A stretch of 64,000 nucleotides of DNA from Pseudokineococcus lusitanus (GCF_003751265.1 NZ_RJKN01000002.1:248001-312000); one strand, 5' to 3'; shown: positions 8,133-17,870, counted from the first letter of the stretch. Numbers and translations: made by a program. Notes: a model not told the origin generated them from the sequence alone.

Positions 8133-11100
8133 TGGCAGGCCTCGCATTCCGGGTCCTCGATGGCGCACGCCTGCGGCGCGCGGTAGACGTCCGGCACCAC
8201 CGGGGCGATGCCCGCGGCGATGACGGGGGTGGTGCGCACCTGGGCGGCGGGTGCCGCCTGCGGCGCGACGGCCACCGGCGCGGGCGCCGGGGCGGGAGCA
8301 GCGGCCGGCTGGACCGCGACGGCGTTGAGACGGCCGTCGGTGCCCTGCAGCGTGGACTTCTCCACGTGCGTGCGGCTGGAGCTGCGCAGGTAGTAGGTCG
8401 TCTTGAGGCCGTGGCGCCACGCGGACCGGTAGAGGCGGTCGAGCGTCCGGCCGTTGGGCTCCATGACGTACAGGTTGAGCGACTGGGCCTGGTCGATCCA
8501 CACCTGGCGGCGCGAGCCGGCCTTCACCAGCCACTCCGGGTCCACCTCGAAGGCGGTCGCGTAGAGCGCCTTGAGGTCGGCGGGCACCCGGTCGATCTCG
8601 CCGAGGCTGCCGTCGTAGTACTTGAGGTCGCTGACCATGACGTCGTCCCAGAGCCCGCGCTCCTTCAGGGCGCGCACGAGCGAGGTCGAGACGACCGTGA
8701 AGTCACCGCTCATGTTCGCCTTGACGTACAGGTTGCGGTACTGCGGCTCGATCGACTGGCTGACGCCGACGATGTTGCTGATCGTCGCCGTCGGCGCGAT
8801 GGCCATGATGTTGCTGTTGCGGACGCCGACCTTCATGACGCGCTCGCGCAGCGAGCTCCAGTCGAGGCGCTCGACGACCGGCTGCTCGAGGTCGCCGTCG
8901 CGGGCGGCGGCGACGCGGGCCACGGAGTCGTGGGGCAGGACGCCCTGGCTCCACAGCGAGCCCGGGAACGACGCATAGGCGCCGCGCTCCTCGGCCAGGT
9001 CGGCCGACGCGCTGATGGCCGCGTGGCTGATGGCCTCCATGCTCGTGTCGGCGAAGTCGACCGCCGCCTCGCTGGCGTAGGGCAGGCCCAGCGTGAACAG
9101 CGCGTCCTGGAAGCCCATGAGGCCCAGGCCGACCGGACGGTGCTTGCGGTTGGAGTTCTCCGCCTGCGGGATCGTGTAGAGGTTGATGTCGATGACGTCG
9201 TCGAGCATCCGCACCGCGGTGCGGACGGTCCGACGCAGCTTCTCGACGTCGAGGCCGTCGGCCGTGACGTGCTGCGCGAGGTTGATCGAGGCGAGGTTGC
9301 AGACCGCGACCTCGTCCTTGCTCGTGTTGAGCGTGATCTCCGTGCAGAGGTTCGAGGAGTGCACGACGCCGGCGTGCTGCTGCGGCGACCGGAGGTTGCA
9401 GGCGTCCTTGAAGGTGATCCAGGGGTGCCCGGTCTCGAAGAGCATCGTCAGCATGCGGCGCCAGAGGTCGACCGCGCGGACCGTGCGGAAGACGCTGATG
9501 CGCCCGGCGGCGGCCTCGGCCTCGTAGTGCTCGTAGCGCTCCTTGAACGCGGTGCCGTAGAGGTCGTGGAGGTCCGGCACCTCGTTCGGGGAGAACAGCG
9601 TCCACTGCCCGTCGGCCTCGACCCGCTGGAGGAAGAGGTCCGGCACCCAGTTGGCCGTGTTCATGTCGTGCGTGCGGCGGCGGTCGTCGCCGGTGTTCTT
9701 GCGCAGGTCGAGGAACTGCTCGACGTCGATGTGCCACGTCTCGAGGTACGCGCAGACGGCGCCCTTGCGCTTGCCGCCCTGGTTGACGGCGATGGCCGTG
9801 TCGTTGGCGACCTTGAGGAACGGGACGATGCCGGACGACGAGCCGTTGGTGCCCTTGATGTAGGAGCCCGTGCCGCGCACCGGCGTCCAGTCGTTGCCGA
9901 GGCCGCCGGAGAACTTGGCGAGCAGCGCGTTGTCGCGGATGCCGGAGTAGATGGCGTCGAGGTCGTCGTCGACGGTCGTGAGGAAGCAGGAGCTGAGCTG
10001 CGGCCGCACGGTGCCGGCGTTGAAGAGCGTCGGCGTCGACGTCATGACGTCGAAGCTGGACAGCGCCTCGTAGAACTGGATGGCCCGCGCCTCGCGGTCG
10101 TCCTCCTCGAGCGCGAGGCCCATGGCCACGCGGAGGAAGAAGGCCTGCGGCATCTCGAAGCGCACGTTCTTCGTGTGCAGGAAGTACCGGTCGTACAGCG
10201 TCTGCAACCCGAGGTACGTGAAGTCGAGGTCCCGCTCGGGGTGGATCGCCGCACCGAGCCGCTCGAGGTCGAACTCGAGCAGGCGCGGGTCGAGCCGCTC
10301 GTCGGCGACGCCGTGACGCACGTAGTCGGCGAAGTACGCGGGGTAGCGGACGGCCATCTCGGCCTGGCTGGCCTGCTGCGGCTCGCCGGCGAGGAGGGTG
10401 AGGACCTCGGCGCGCAGGACGTCGAGGAGCAGCCGGGCGCTGACCTGGCTGTAGTCGGGCTCGGTCTCGACCATGGAGCGGGCCGCGAGGACGGGAGCCT
10501 GGGCCAGCTCGGCGGCGGTGATGCCGTCGTAGAGGCTGCGGGCCGTCTCGGCGAGCACGGCGGAGGCGTCCACCGCGGCGTCGAGCCCGGCGGCGGCCTC
10601 GCCGACGACGAGGCGGAGGCGGTCGACGTCGAGCGGGGCGCGCGAGCCGTCGGGCGCCGTGACCGAGAAGGCGGCGACGCGGGCGGCGCCGGGCAGCTCG
10701 GGGAGCTCGACGAGGCCGGAGGCGGCCGCGGCCCGCTCGGCCGGCGTGGCGCTCTCCCGGGCGTCCGGGTCCTCGAGGGTGGCGGCCGCGGCGCGCAGCC
10801 GGGCGTGCTCCTCGCGGTAGAGGACGTAGGAGCGGGCCACGCGGTGCTCGCCGGAGCGCATGAGCGCCAGCTCGACCTGGTCCTGGATCTCCTCGACGTC
10901 GACGGACCGCCCGGCGCCGTAGCGGCGCTCGAGGGCGGTGACGACCTGCTGCGTGAGGCCGTCGACGAGGTCGCGCACGCGGCTGCTGCCGCCCGCGCCC
11001 TGGCCCTCGACGGCGAGGAAGGCGGCGCGCATGGCCGCGCCGATCTTGGCGGGCTCGAACGGCGCGACGCCGCCGTCCCGCTTGAGCACGGCGATGCGGG

Positions 11101-11170
11101 CACGGGCCGGCGACGTGCCGCCCGACCCGTCCGTCGTGGCCGCTGACGGCCTCTCTGCGGTCTGGGTCAT
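8129..11170 (-). CDS. nrdA: Ribonucleoside-diphosphate reductase large subunit with ATP cone
   Basis: Catalytic (R1) subunit of 1013 residues. An ATP cone (about 25-115, starting [19 protein letters not shown]) gives allosteric control. A second cone-like stretch (about 150-245) makes the N-terminus long, as in chlamydial NrdA. Catalytic barrel motifs: [13 protein letters not shown] (first redox Cys), [10 protein letters not shown], and [10 protein letters not shown] with the radical Cys. [19 protein letters not shown] is also present. The C-terminal tail ends in PECEACQ, the CxxC pair that re-reduces the active site. ATG 11170 follows GAAGAGGG. nrdB starts inside its stop codon, so the subunits are coupled. 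Confidence 0.95.
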   Translation of the reverse strand: MTQTAERPSAATTDGSGGTSPARARIAVLKRDGGVAPFEPAKIGAAMRAAFLAVEGQGAGGSSRVRDLVDGLTQQVVTALERRYGAGRSVDVEEIQDQVELALMRSGEHRVARSYVLYREEHARLRAAAATLEDPDARESATPAERAAAASGLVELPELPGAARVAAFSVTAPDGSRAPLDVDRLRLVVGEAAAGLDAAVDASAVLAETARSLYDGITAAELAQAPVLAARSMVETEPDYSQVSARLLLDVLRAEVLTLLAGEPQQASQAEMAVRYPAYFADYVRHGVADERLDPRLLEFDLERLGAAIHPERDLDFTYLGLQTLYDRYFLHTKNVRFEMPQAFFLRVAMGLALEEDDREARAIQFYEALSSFDVMTSTPTLFNAGTVRPQLSSCFLTTVDDDLDAIYSGIRDNALLAKFSGGLGNDWTPVRGTGSYIKGTNGSSSGIVPFLKVANDTAIAVNQGGKRKGAVCAYLETWHIDVEQFLDLRKNTGDDRRRTHDMNTANWVPDLFLQRVEADGQWTLFSPNEVPDLHDLYGTAFKERYEHYEAEAAAGRISVFRTVRAVDLWRRMLTMLFETGHPWITFKDACNLRSPQQHAGVVHSSNLCTEITLNTSKDEVAVCNLASINLAQHVTADGLDVEKLRRTVRTAVRMLDDVIDINLYTIPQAENSNRKHRPVGLGLMGFQDALFTLGLPYASEAAVDFADTSMEAISHAAISASADLAEERGAYASFPGSLWSQGVLPHDSVARVAAARDGDLEQPVVERLDWSSLRERVMKVGVRNSNIMAIAPTATISNIVGVSQSIEPQYRNLYVKANMSGDFTVVSTSLVRALKERGLWDDVMVSDLKYYDGSLGEIDRVPADLKALYATAFEVDPEWLVKAGSRRQVWIDQAQSLNLYVMEPNGRTLDRLYRSAWRHGLKTTYYLRSSSRTHVEKSTLQGTDGRLNAVAVQPAAAPAPAPAPVAVAPQAAPAAQVRTTPVIAAGIAPVVPDVYRAPQACAIEDPECEACQ

Positions 11171-11499
11171 CGAGCCCTCTTCCCTCGTGCTTCGTCTGCG
11201 TCAGGCTTCGTGCGACGTCCTGGTCGGCGGTCGGCGTGGTCAGCGCCCCGCGTCACCACGACACTACATCTGGGGGCCGACATCGGCACAAGGCCCTGCA
11301 TGTCGTGGTCGGCGTGTCGCGCCGCCGTCCACAGGCGGTCCCCCGTCGTGCACCCGCCGTCCCCCGCTCGTCCCCCGTCGGTCCACCGCTCGTCCCCAGG
11401 CGAGGGGCCGGCGAGGCCTCACGACGAGTGTGGCGAGGGGGTCCGACACCGGGCCGTCGCCGGCCGCCGGGGCGGGCCGGGACGGCTCGCCCCCGGGCG
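11171..11499. promoter_or_regulatory. nrdA upstream region between nrdA and copA
   Basis: This 329-base gap lies upstream of nrdA and downstream of copA. It contains a possible NrdR-box-like sequence, ACACTACATCTGGGGG (11261-11276), which matches ACACWATATATWGTGT at 11 of 16 positions. It also holds the 11-bp iteron array listed separately. No ORF with coding character is seen. The promoter itself could not be placed confidently. Confidence 0.5.
11327..11402 (+). repeat. Seven GTCC iterons with 11-bp period upstream of nrdA
   Basis: GTCC (once GTGC) recurs at 11327, 11338, 11348, 11359, 11370, 11381 and 11392, that is, steps of 11, 10, 11, 11, 11, 11. Units read GTCCACAGGCG, GTCCCCCGTC, GTGCACCCGCC, GTCCCCCGCTC, GTCCCCCGTCG, GTCCACCGCTC and GTCCCCAGGCG. 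The period equals one helical turn, so all units face the same side. The first resembles a DnaA box (TTGTCCACA), but the match is weak. Confidence 0.75.
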
Positions 11500-13758
11500 T
11501 CAGGCGGTCGCGCGGAACCGCCGCAGCCGCAGGCTGTTGGTGACGACGAAGACCGACGACAGGGCCATCGCCGCGCCGGCGACCATGGGCGTCAGCAGCC
11601 CCGCCATCGCCAGCGGGATCGCGGCGACGTTGTAGGCGAAGGCCCACACGAGGTTGCCGCGGATGGTCCGCAGCGTCGCCCGCGAGAGCCGGACCGCGTC
11701 CGCCGCCGACCGCAGGTCCGCCCGCACGAGGGTGAGGTCCGAGGCCTCGACGGCCACGTCCGTGCCCGTCCCCATCGCGATGCCGAGGTCGGCCTGCGCC
11801 AGCGCGGCGGCGTCGTTGACGCCGTCGCCGACGACCGCGACGACGTGCCCCTCCGCCTGCAGCCGCCGGACGACGTCGAGCTTGCCGGCGGGCAGCACGC
11901 CCGCGACGACCTCCTCGACACCGACCTCCGCGGCGACGGCGCGGGCCGCCGCCTCGTGGTCGCCCGTGACGAGGACCGGTCGCAGCCCGAGCGCGCGCAG
12001 CCGCCGCACCGCCTCCGCCGACGTCGGGCGGACGGTGTCGGAGACGACGAGCAGCCCCCGCGCCGCGCCGTCCCAGCCGACCGCGACGACGGTGCGCCCG
12101 TCCGCCCCGGCGGTCGCCAGGGCGTCCTCGAGGGCGGGCGTGAGCGCCAGCCCGCGCCCGGCGAGCAGGCGCGGGCGCCCGACGACGACCCGCCGCCCCT
12201 CGACGTCGCCCTCCACGCCGAGGCCGTCGAGCGACGCGAAGCCCGTCACGTCCGGCAGCCGCCCCCGGTCGGCGGCGGCCGCGGCGACGGCGCGGGCCAC
12301 GGGGTGGTCCGAGGCCGCCTCCAGCGCCCCCGCCGTCCGCAGCACCGCGGCGGCGTCCTCGCCGGCGGCGGGCACGACGTCGCGCAGGGACATCCGCCCG
12401 GTCGTCACCGTGCCGGTCTTGTCGAGCACGACGACGTCGGCCCGCCGCGTCTGCTCGAGCACCTCGGGCCCGCGCACGACGACGCCCATCCGGGCGCCCC
12501 GGCCGGTGCCGACCATGAGCGCGGTCGGCGTCGCGAGCCCCAGCGCGCAGGGGCAGGCGATGATGAGGACGGCCACGGCGGCCGTGGCGGCGGTGGCCCA
12601 CCCGGCGCCGGCGCCGAGCCAGAAGCCGAGCGTCGCGACGGCGAGCGCGACGACGACCGGGACGAAGACGGCGGAGACGCGGTCGGCCAGCCGCTGGACC
12701 GACGCCTTGCCCTCCTGCGCCCGCTCGACGAGCGCGGCGACCTGCGCCACCTGCGTGTCGGCGCCCACTCGGTCCGCGCGCACCACGAGGCGCCCGCCGG
12801 CGTTGACGCCGCCGCCCATGACGACGTCGCCCGGACCCACCTCGGCGGGCACCGGCTCGCCCGTGAGCGCCGCGACGTCGACGGCCGAGGCGCCCTCGAG
12901 GACGAGGCCGTCGGCGGCGACCTTCTCGCCGGGCCGGACGACGAAGACGTCGCCGACGGCGAGGTCGGCCACGGGCACGCGCACCTCCACGGTGCCGTCG
13001 CCGTCGGGCGCGGGACGGCGGACCGCGACGTCCTTGGCACCGCTCTCCAGCAGGGCCCGGAGGGCGTCGCCGGCCCGCCGCTTCGAGCGCCCCTCGAGGT
13101 AGCGCCCGGCGAGGACGAAGGTCGTGACGCCGGCCGCCGCCTCGAGGTAGACGGACCCCAGGCCGTCGGCCTCTCCGGCGAGCCACGTGAAGTCGTGGGT
13201 CATGCCGATCTCGCCCGCCGTCCCGAGGACCAGGGCGTACAGCGACCACACGAGGGCGGCGAGGGTGCCGACCGAGACGAGCGTGTCCATCGTCGCCGCG
13301 CCGTGCCGGAGGTTCGTCCAGGCAGCGCGGTGGAAGGGCCACCCGCCCCAGGCGACGACGGGCAGCGCGAGGGCGAGGGACAGCCACTGCCACCCGGGGA
13401 GCTGCCACGCCGGGACCATCGCGAGCACGACGACCGGCACCGAGAGCAGCGCCGACACGACGACACGGCGCCGGAGCCGGAGCCGGCGGAGCGCCTCCTC
13501 GGCCGCGCCGTCGGACGCCGCGGCGGCCTCGTGCTCGCGGGCGGTGTACCCCGCGGACTCGACGGCGGCGACGAGCACGTCGGTCGACGTCCCGGCCGGC
13601 GCCGTCACCCGCGCGCGCTCGGTGGCGTAGTTGACCGTGGCGCTCACGCCGTCGAGCTTCCCCAGCTTCCGCTCCACCCGGGCCGCGCACGAGGCGCACG
13701 TCATGCCGCCGACCTCGAGGTCGACGCTGCGGACGGCGATGCTGCCGGGGCGGTCCAT
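11500..13758 (-). CDS. copA: Copper-exporting P1B-type ATPase
   Basis: Inner-membrane pump of 752 residues that exports Cu(I) at the cost of ATP. One N-terminal metal-binding domain (about 10-75) carries GMTCASCAARVE. Eight membrane segments follow, with the metal site CPC in IIACPCALGLATPTAL (about 402). The actuator loop has LTGEPVP, the phosphorylation site is DKTGTVTTG (about 446), the nucleotide domain has SDHPVARAVA, and the hinge has VGDGVNDAAALAQAD. ATG 13758 is preceded by GGAGG. It is the last gene of the csoR-copZ-small ORF-copA operon and is probably induced by Cu(I). Confidence 0.95.
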   Translation of the reverse strand: MDRPGSIAVRSVDLEVGGMTCASCAARVERKLGKLDGVSATVNYATERARVTAPAGTSTDVLVAAVESAGYTAREHEAAAASDGAAEEALRRLRLRRRVVVSALLSVPVVVLAMVPAWQLPGWQWLSLALALPVVAWGGWPFHRAAWTNLRHGAATMDTLVSVGTLAALVWSLYALVLGTAGEIGMTHDFTWLAGEADGLGSVYLEAAAGVTTFVLAGRYLEGRSKRRAGDALRALLESGAKDVAVRRPAPDGDGTVEVRVPVADLAVGDVFVVRPGEKVAADGLVLEGASAVDVAALTGEPVPAEVGPGDVVMGGGVNAGGRLVVRADRVGADTQVAQVAALVERAQEGKASVQRLADRVSAVFVPVVVALAVATLGFWLGAGAGWATAATAAVAVLIIACPCALGLATPTALMVGTGRGARMGVVVRGPEVLEQTRRADVVVLDKTGTVTTGRMSLRDVVPAAGEDAAAVLRTAGALEAASDHPVARAVAAAAADRGRLPDVTGFASLDGLGVEGDVEGRRVVVGRPRLLAGRGLALTPALEDALATAGADGRTVVAVGWDGAARGLLVVSDTVRPTSAEAVRRLRALGLRPVLVTGDHEAAARAVAAEVGVEEVVAGVLPAGKLDVVRRLQAEGHVVAVVGDGVNDAAALAQADLGIAMGTGTDVAVEASDLTLVRADLRSAADAVRLSRATLRTIRGNLVWAFAYNVAAIPLAMAGLLTPMVAGAAMALSSVFVVTNSLRLRRFRATA

Positions 13759-13805
13759 GGGTGCCTCCGAGAGGTGCGGGGTGGGGCGGGCGGTGCGGGG
13801 CGGCG

Positions 13806-14009
13806 TCAGCCGTGGTCGGGCGCCGGGTGGTCGCCGTCGTGGGCCGCGGGGGCGGCGGGCGCGCCCGGCGGCGTCACCGGGCCGACGAGCGCGCCGACGC
13901 CCAGGCCCGCGCCGAGGACGGCGACGAGGAGGAGCCCGAAGGCCCCTAGCCGGCGGGCCGGGCGGTCGGGCGCGTCGGCGGCCGCGCCGCGGACCTCGAG
14001 GGCGCTCAC
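13806..14009 (-). CDS. Small membrane protein in the copper operon, His-rich tail
   Basis: Hypothetical protein of 67 residues. A basic N-terminal part is followed by one membrane segment (about 22-43, LGAFGLLLVAVLGAGLGVGA) and an Ala/Pro-rich tail ending HDGDHPAPDHG, with three His and several Asp that could bind metal. Start GTG 14009 overlaps the copZ stop as GTGA, and copA begins 47 bases on, so it is embedded in the operon. It resembles no named family I can recall. A membrane-tethered copper chaperone is a guess. Confidence 0.65.
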   Translation of the reverse strand: MSALEVRGAAADAPDRPARRLGAFGLLLVAVLGAGLGVGALVGPVTPPGAPAAPAAHDGDHPAPDHG

Positions 14010-14224
14010 GCCGGGGCGAGCGCGTAGCCCGCCTCGGCGACGGCCGCGGCGACGGCGGCGTCGTCCACGGGGCCGGCGCCCTCGGCCGGGGTGACGACGA
14101 GGCGGCCCGACGCGAGGTCGACGTCGACGCCGGCCACGCCCGGCACCTCGCCGACCTCCTCGGTGACGGACCGGACGCAGTGCTCGCAGGTCATGCCGGT
14201 GACGACGTAGGTGCTCGAGCTCAC
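14006..14224 (-). CDS. copZ: Copper chaperone, heavy-metal-associated domain
   Basis: Cytosolic Cu(I) chaperone of 72 residues, a single ferredoxin-like HMA domain. The metal site is GMTCEHC near residues 10-16; the C-terminal part AAVAEAGYALAPA matches the family fold end. It would carry Cu(I) to CopA or to CsoR. GTG 14224 follows AGGAGG. It is 32 bases downstream of csoR and overlaps the next small gene by four bases. Confidence 0.93.
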   Translation of the reverse strand: MSSSTYVVTGMTCEHCVRSVTEEVGEVPGVAGVDVDLASGRLVVTPAEGAGPVDDAAVAAAVAEAGYALAPA

Positions 14225-14256
14225 GGGGTGCCTCCTGGCGGTGGTCGTGGGGTGCT

Positions 14257-14592
14257 TCAGCTGCGGACGAGGCGGGCGATGGCCTCGGACGCCTCGCGGA
14301 CCTTGGCGTCCGCCTCGGGGCCGCCCGTCGCGACGGCGTCGGCGACGCAGTGCGCGAGGTGCTCCTCGACGAGGCCGAGCGCGACGTTCTGCAGCGCCCG
14401 GGTCGTCGCGGAGACCTGCGTGAGGATGTCGATGCAGTACGCCTCCTCCTCGACCATGCGCTGCAGCCCGCGGGCCTGCCCCTCGATGCGCCGCAGCCGT
14501 CGGAGGTAGTCGTCCTTGCGCTGCATGTAGCCGACGTGGGCGCCGGCGCCGTGCCCGCCGTCGTCCGCCGCGGCGTCCTCGGTGGTCGTCAT
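14257..14592 (-). CDS. csoR: Copper-sensing repressor CsoR
   Basis: Cu(I)-responsive DNA-binding repressor of 111 residues, first gene of the copper operon. Residues 22-105 form the all-helical CsoR/RcnR fold (RLRRIEGQARGLQRMVEEE). The Cu(I) ligands are in the correct spacing: Cys53 (AYCIDIL), His78 and Cys82 (EEHLAHC). Binding of Cu(I) should release it from DNA. ATG 14592 was chosen because the longer open frame crosses the promoter and operator; GAGAGGGG lies upstream. The operator sits in its own promoter, so the operon is autoregulated. Confidence 0.94.
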   Translation of the reverse strand: MTTTEDAAADDGGHGAGAHVGYMQRKDDYLRRLRRIEGQARGLQRMVEEEAYCIDILTQVSATTRALQNVALGLVEEHLAHCVADAVATGGPEADAKVREASEAIARLVRS

Positions 14593-14614
14593 GCGTCCCC
14601 TCTCGTCGACCGAC

Positions 14615-14642
14615 ACCCTACCCCCGTGGGGTATCGGCACAA
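14615..14642 (-). promoter_or_regulatory. csoR operon promoter with CsoR operator in the spacer
   Basis: On the minus strand, TTGTGC (14642-14637) and TAGGGT (14620-14615) are 16 bases apart. Between and partly over them lies TACCCCCGTGGGGTA (14619-14633), the GC-rich inverted repeat flanked by TA that typifies CsoR sites. Bound CsoR would block RNA polymerase directly. Confidence 0.75.
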
Positions 14643-14672
14643 CGTCCGGCGACCTCAGGGGCTTCCCGGGGG

Positions 14673-14727
14673 CCGCACGACGACGGCCCGCCCCGGCGCG
14701 CTGCCGGGACGGGCCGTCGTCGTGCGG
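14673..14727. terminator. Terminator hairpin after xylB
   Basis: An 18-bp perfect stem (14673-14690 with 14710-14727), with further inner pairing, begins 5 bases after the xylB stop. It also insulates the csoR promoter from read-through. Confidence 0.75.
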
Positions 14728-14732
14728 GGCGG

Positions 14733-16199
14733 TCAGGCGTCGGTGAGGTCGCGCACCTGCGCGTAGCGCGCGCGGACGGCGCGGCCGGGCGCCGGGTCCT
14801 CCGGCGCGTCGTAGGTGACGCTCTCGCCGTCCAGGGCCTCGTCGCCCCACTCGGGCGCCTCGGCGGCCCCCGTCGCGGCCCACGCGGCCTGGCGGGCGGC
14901 GCCGTCGGCGACGGACTCCCCCGGCGGCGGCACGACGACGGGACGGCCCAGGACGACCGGCGCCACGCGCCGCACGGCCTCGGAGCGGGCGCCGCCGCCG
15001 ACGAGGACGACGCGGTCCACGCGGGTGCCCTGCTCGACGAGCGCGTCGATGCCGTCGGCGAGCCCGCAGAGCAGGCCCTCGACGGCGGCGCGCGCCAGGT
15101 GGGCCGGCGTCGACGTCGAGAGGGTCAGCCCGTGCACGGCACCGGTGGCGCCGGGGCGGTCCGGCGTCCGCTCGCCCTCGAGGTAGGGCACGAGCACGAG
15201 ACCGCCCGCACCGGACGGCCCCTCGAGCGCGAGGTCGGAGAGGCGGCCGACGTCGACGCCGAGCAGGTCGGCCGTGGCCGTGAGGACGCGCGCCGCGTTG
15301 AGCGTGCAGACGAGCGGGAGCTGGCGGCCGGTGGCGTCGGCGAAGCCCGCGACGATGCCGGTCGGGTCGACCGGCGCGGTGTCCGAGGGCCCCGAGACGA
15401 CCCCCGAGGTGCCCACGGAGACGACGACGTCGCCGGGCCGCGCCTGGACGCCGAGCGCCGCGGCGGCGTTGTCACCCGTGCCCGCGCCGAGCAGCACGCC
15501 CGGGGCCGGGCCGTCGGCGCTGCCGCGGCCGGCGCTCTCGGCCGGGCCGAGCACGCGCGGCAGGTGCGGCAGCTCCTCGTCCGGGCCGCGGCGCAGCGCG
15601 CGGCGCAGGACCTCGGGGAGGTAGGAGTTCGTGCGGGCGTTGAAGTAGCCGGTGCCGCTGGCGTCGCCGCGGTCGGTGGCCAGCGCCTCGAGGCCGGCGG
15701 CCGGCCCGCCCGCGAGCATCCACGTCAGCCAGTCGTGCGGGAGCGCGACGGCCGCGGTGCGCGCGGCGTTCTCGGGCTCGGCGTCGGCGAGCCAGCGCAG
15801 CTTGGTGACCGTGAAGGAGGCCACGGGGACGACGCCGACCTGCTCGGCCCACGCCTGCCGCCCGGCGGCCTCGTCGCCGTCGCCGAGCTCGCGGATGAGG
15901 TCGGCGGCGGCCTGCGCGGAGCGGGTGTCGTTCCACAGCAGGGCGGGTCGCACGACCCGGCCGTCCGCGTCGAGGCAGACCATGCCGTGCTGCTGCGCGC
16001 CGACGGACACCGCCTCGACGTCGTCGAGACCGCCGGCGTCGGTGACGGCCTCCTGGAGGGCCGCCCACCAGGCGGCCGGGTCGACCTCGGTGCCTGCCGG
16101 GTGCGCGGCGCGGCCGGAGCGCACGAGCGCCCCGGTGGCGGCGTCGCGGACGACGACCTTGCAGGACTGGGTCGACGAGTCGATGCCGGCGACGAGCAT
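14733..16199 (-). CDS. xylB: Xylulokinase (FGGY family)
   Basis: Phosphorylates D-xylulose to xylulose 5-phosphate; 488 residues. The N-terminal FGGY domain begins [17 protein letters not shown] (phosphate-binding loop), followed by [13 protein letters not shown], the xylulose-contact segment, and LLWNDTRSA. The C-terminal domain has [21 protein letters not shown] and [17 protein letters not shown] 16199 follows AGGAGG by nine bases; the longer open frame lacks family sequence. No xylose isomerase, transporter or regulator gene is adjacent, so the pathway partners must lie elsewhere. It may accept another ketose. Confidence 0.9.
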   Translation of the reverse strand: MLVAGIDSSTQSCKVVVRDAATGALVRSGRAAHPAGTEVDPAAWWAALQEAVTDAGGLDDVEAVSVGAQQHGMVCLDADGRVVRPALLWNDTRSAQAAADLIRELGDGDEAAGRQAWAEQVGVVPVASFTVTKLRWLADAEPENAARTAAVALPHDWLTWMLAGGPAAGLEALATDRGDASGTGYFNARTNSYLPEVLRRALRRGPDEELPHLPRVLGPAESAGRGSADGPAPGVLLGAGTGDNAAAALGVQARPGDVVVSVGTSGVVSGPSDTAPVDPTGIVAGFADATGRQLPLVCTLNAARVLTATADLLGVDVGRLSDLALEGPSGAGGLVLVPYLEGERTPDRPGATGAVHGLTLSTSTPAHLARAAVEGLLCGLADGIDALVEQGTRVDRVVLVGGGARSEAVRRVAPVVLGRPVVVPPPGESVADGAARQAAWAATGAAEAPEWGDEALDGESVTYDAPEDPAPGRAVRARYAQVRDLTDA

Positions 16200-16280
16200 G
16201 CGGGGGTGCCTCCTGGGCGGGTCTCCGGCGCGGCTGCGCGTCCGGGGCGCCGGCGGCAGCGCCACGTCCCAGCCTGCCAC

Positions 16281-16316
16281 GACCGCCTCCCTCCCCGGGC
16301 GGGGAGGGAGGCGGTC
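16281..16316. terminator. Terminator hairpin after the M14 peptidase gene
   Basis: Perfect 16-bp stem (16281-16296 with 16301-16316) and loop GGGC, 23 bases past the stop of the leftward peptidase gene and upstream of xylB. Confidence 0.75.
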
Positions 16317-16338
16317 GCGGGACGGCGGGCGGTGCCGG

Positions 16339-17619
16339 TCAGTCGATCTCGACCGGGTCGGCGGCGAGGGCGGTGGCGCGGCCCTCCGGCGTCGCCGTGA
16401 TGCTGCCGGGCAGGCTGTCGTAGGTCGACGGGTCGATCCGGTCGACGGCGCCCGTGGCGGCGTCGCGCAGCATCTGCTGGACCCCGGCCACCGTCGCCCG
16501 GGTGAAGCGCTCCCGGCCGCGCTGGCCGAGGGTCTGCGTCTGGCCGCGGATCTCGAAGAGGACCGTGCTCGTGCCGTTGAGCGCGAAGGCCGACCGGGCC
16601 TGGCCGGGCAGGTCGCGCTCGGGCGCGTGGCCGTAGCGGACGCCGAGGTAGCCCGCCGCCTCGATGCCGTTGAACGCCGAGATGGCCAGCTGCCGCGACG
16701 GGTCCTGGGCGTTCTCGTAGGGCGCGTACTTGCCGCCCTCCTCGAACTCCCAGTCGGGCAGCGGCGGGTAGTCGACGGCGACGTCGATGAGCTCGCCGGT
16801 GTCGTCGCGGGCCACGCAGGCGCCCTGGTGGTGGATGTCGAGGAAGCCGTCGACGCCGTCGAACTGCTCGTCGAGCTCGACGTAGAGGTCGCGCAGCGCC
16901 TGCGACTCCGGGCTGATGAAGAAGCCGAACTGCGAGCCGTCGCCGGGGAGGTCGGCCGGGTCGGGCACGTAGTCGAGGTCCGCGTGGAAGTCGCGGTTGA
17001 GGTCGAAGCCGGGGCGGCTCGTGTAGTCGTCGCCCTGCTGGACGCGGGTGATGTAGTTCCACGCCGGCGCCGCGGTGGCGAGCTGCGGGAAGTCCTCGAC
17101 GACCTCGGCCCAGGTGCGGTCGTTCCCGCGACGGTCCAGCTCGGCGCCGTCCGCGTTGAGCTTGGGGACGGCGACGACGGTCACGCGGTCGCGGATCAGC
17201 TGGGCCTCGCGGCTCGAGGACGTCCCGAGCCACTCGAGCACCCGCAGCAGCGCGTCCGGGCCGACCTTCTCGTTGCCGTGGATCTCGGCGTTGAGCAGCA
17301 TCACCTGGTCACCGGTGCCGACGGTGGCGGCCCAGATCTCCCGGTCCCGGTTGCTGCGCCCGACCTCGCGGTAGGTGACCCGCCCCTCGCTGACCCGCAC
17401 GAGCCGGTCGAGCTCGCGGCCGAGCTCGGCGTGGTCGGTGAACTGGGTGATGGGGTTGTCACGGACCTGCGTCACGCAGGGCGGCGACGACGACGCCGCC
17501 GCGGTGGCCGCGGGGGCGGTCGCCCCGACGGCGACGACGGTCCCGAGGACGAGCGGCAGCCCCGCGAGTGCGTCGGTGGCGCGACGACGGGCGGGACGGG
17601 GGCGGGCGGCGTGGCGCAC
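16339..17619 (-). CDS. Secreted M14-family zinc carboxypeptidase
   Basis: Exported metallopeptidase of 426 residues. The signal peptide runs to about residue 42 ([11 protein letters not shown]). The M14 core has the HxxE zinc motif in [10 protein letters not shown], an Arg-containing [12 protein letters not shown], and the third His ligand in FLDIHHQGA. The likely catalytic Glu is in [10 protein letters not shown]. It resembles the bacterial M14 group that acts on peptides or peptidoglycan fragments; the substrate is unknown. The start is GTG 17619 with a weak GGAG upstream. It is a single-gene unit, with a good promoter 70 bases upstream and a terminator behind. Confidence 0.87.
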   Translation of the reverse strand: MRHAARPRPARRRATDALAGLPLVLGTVVAVGATAPAATAAASSSPPCVTQVRDNPITQFTDHAELGRELDRLVRVSEGRVTYREVGRSNRDREIWAATVGTGDQVMLLNAEIHGNEKVGPDALLRVLEWLGTSSSREAQLIRDRVTVVAVPKLNADGAELDRRGNDRTWAEVVEDFPQLATAAPAWNYITRVQQGDDYTSRPGFDLNRDFHADLDYVPDPADLPGDGSQFGFFISPESQALRDLYVELDEQFDGVDGFLDIHHQGACVARDDTGELIDVAVDYPPLPDWEFEEGGKYAPYENAQDPSRQLAISAFNGIEAAGYLGVRYGHAPERDLPGQARSAFALNGTSTVLFEIRGQTQTLGQRGRERFTRATVAGVQQMLRDAATGAVDRIDPSTYDSLPGSITATPEGRATALAADPVEID

Positions 17620-17690
17620 GGCGGCTCCAGGGCTCGGGGCACGGCGCCGCCCCCGGGCCGGTCCCGGGCGTCTGCGCCATGTGTCCGCTT

Positions 17691-17756
17691 TGTCTAAACC
17701 CTTGGTCCAGTCGCGGTCAACGGCCCTCGGGCACTTCGGGGCACATCGGGGCAGAA
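17691..17756 (-). promoter_or_regulatory. Promoter of the M14 peptidase gene with three upstream 10-bp repeats
   Basis: On the minus strand, TTGACC (17720-17715) and TAGACA (17696-17691) are 18 bases apart, a good sigma-70-type match, about 72 bases from the start codon. Immediately upstream, CGGGCACTT, CGGGGCACAT and CGGGGCAGAA (plus strand, about 17728-17756) repeat with an exact 10-base step. This is the position for an activator site. Confidence 0.6.
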
Positions 17757-17794
17757 GTGGCCGACCTCACACGGGAGGCGGCGTCGCCTCACGC

Positions 17795-17832
17795 GCCGAC
17801 GGGCGGGACGCCGCGGCGTCCCGCCCGTCGGC
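17795..17832. terminator. Terminator hairpin after the cold-shock-domain gene
   Basis: Perfect 18-bp stem with a 2-base loop, 38 bases beyond the stop of the leftward gene. Confidence 0.75.
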
Positions 17833-17870
17833 GGCGGTCGTGGGCGGCGGAGCAGCGCCCGCCCGGGTGG

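Noticed and set aside
8072-11146. Rightward open frame of 1024 codons opposite nrdA
   Set aside because: It is the antisense shadow of nrdA/nrdB; its composition is Val/Arg/Leu/Asp-rich and repetitive, with no domain, while the minus strand has clear RNR motifs.
11261-11276. Definite NrdR box upstream of nrdA
   Set aside because: Only 11 of 16 positions match and no second box at a helical distance is found, so it is mentioned only as possible.
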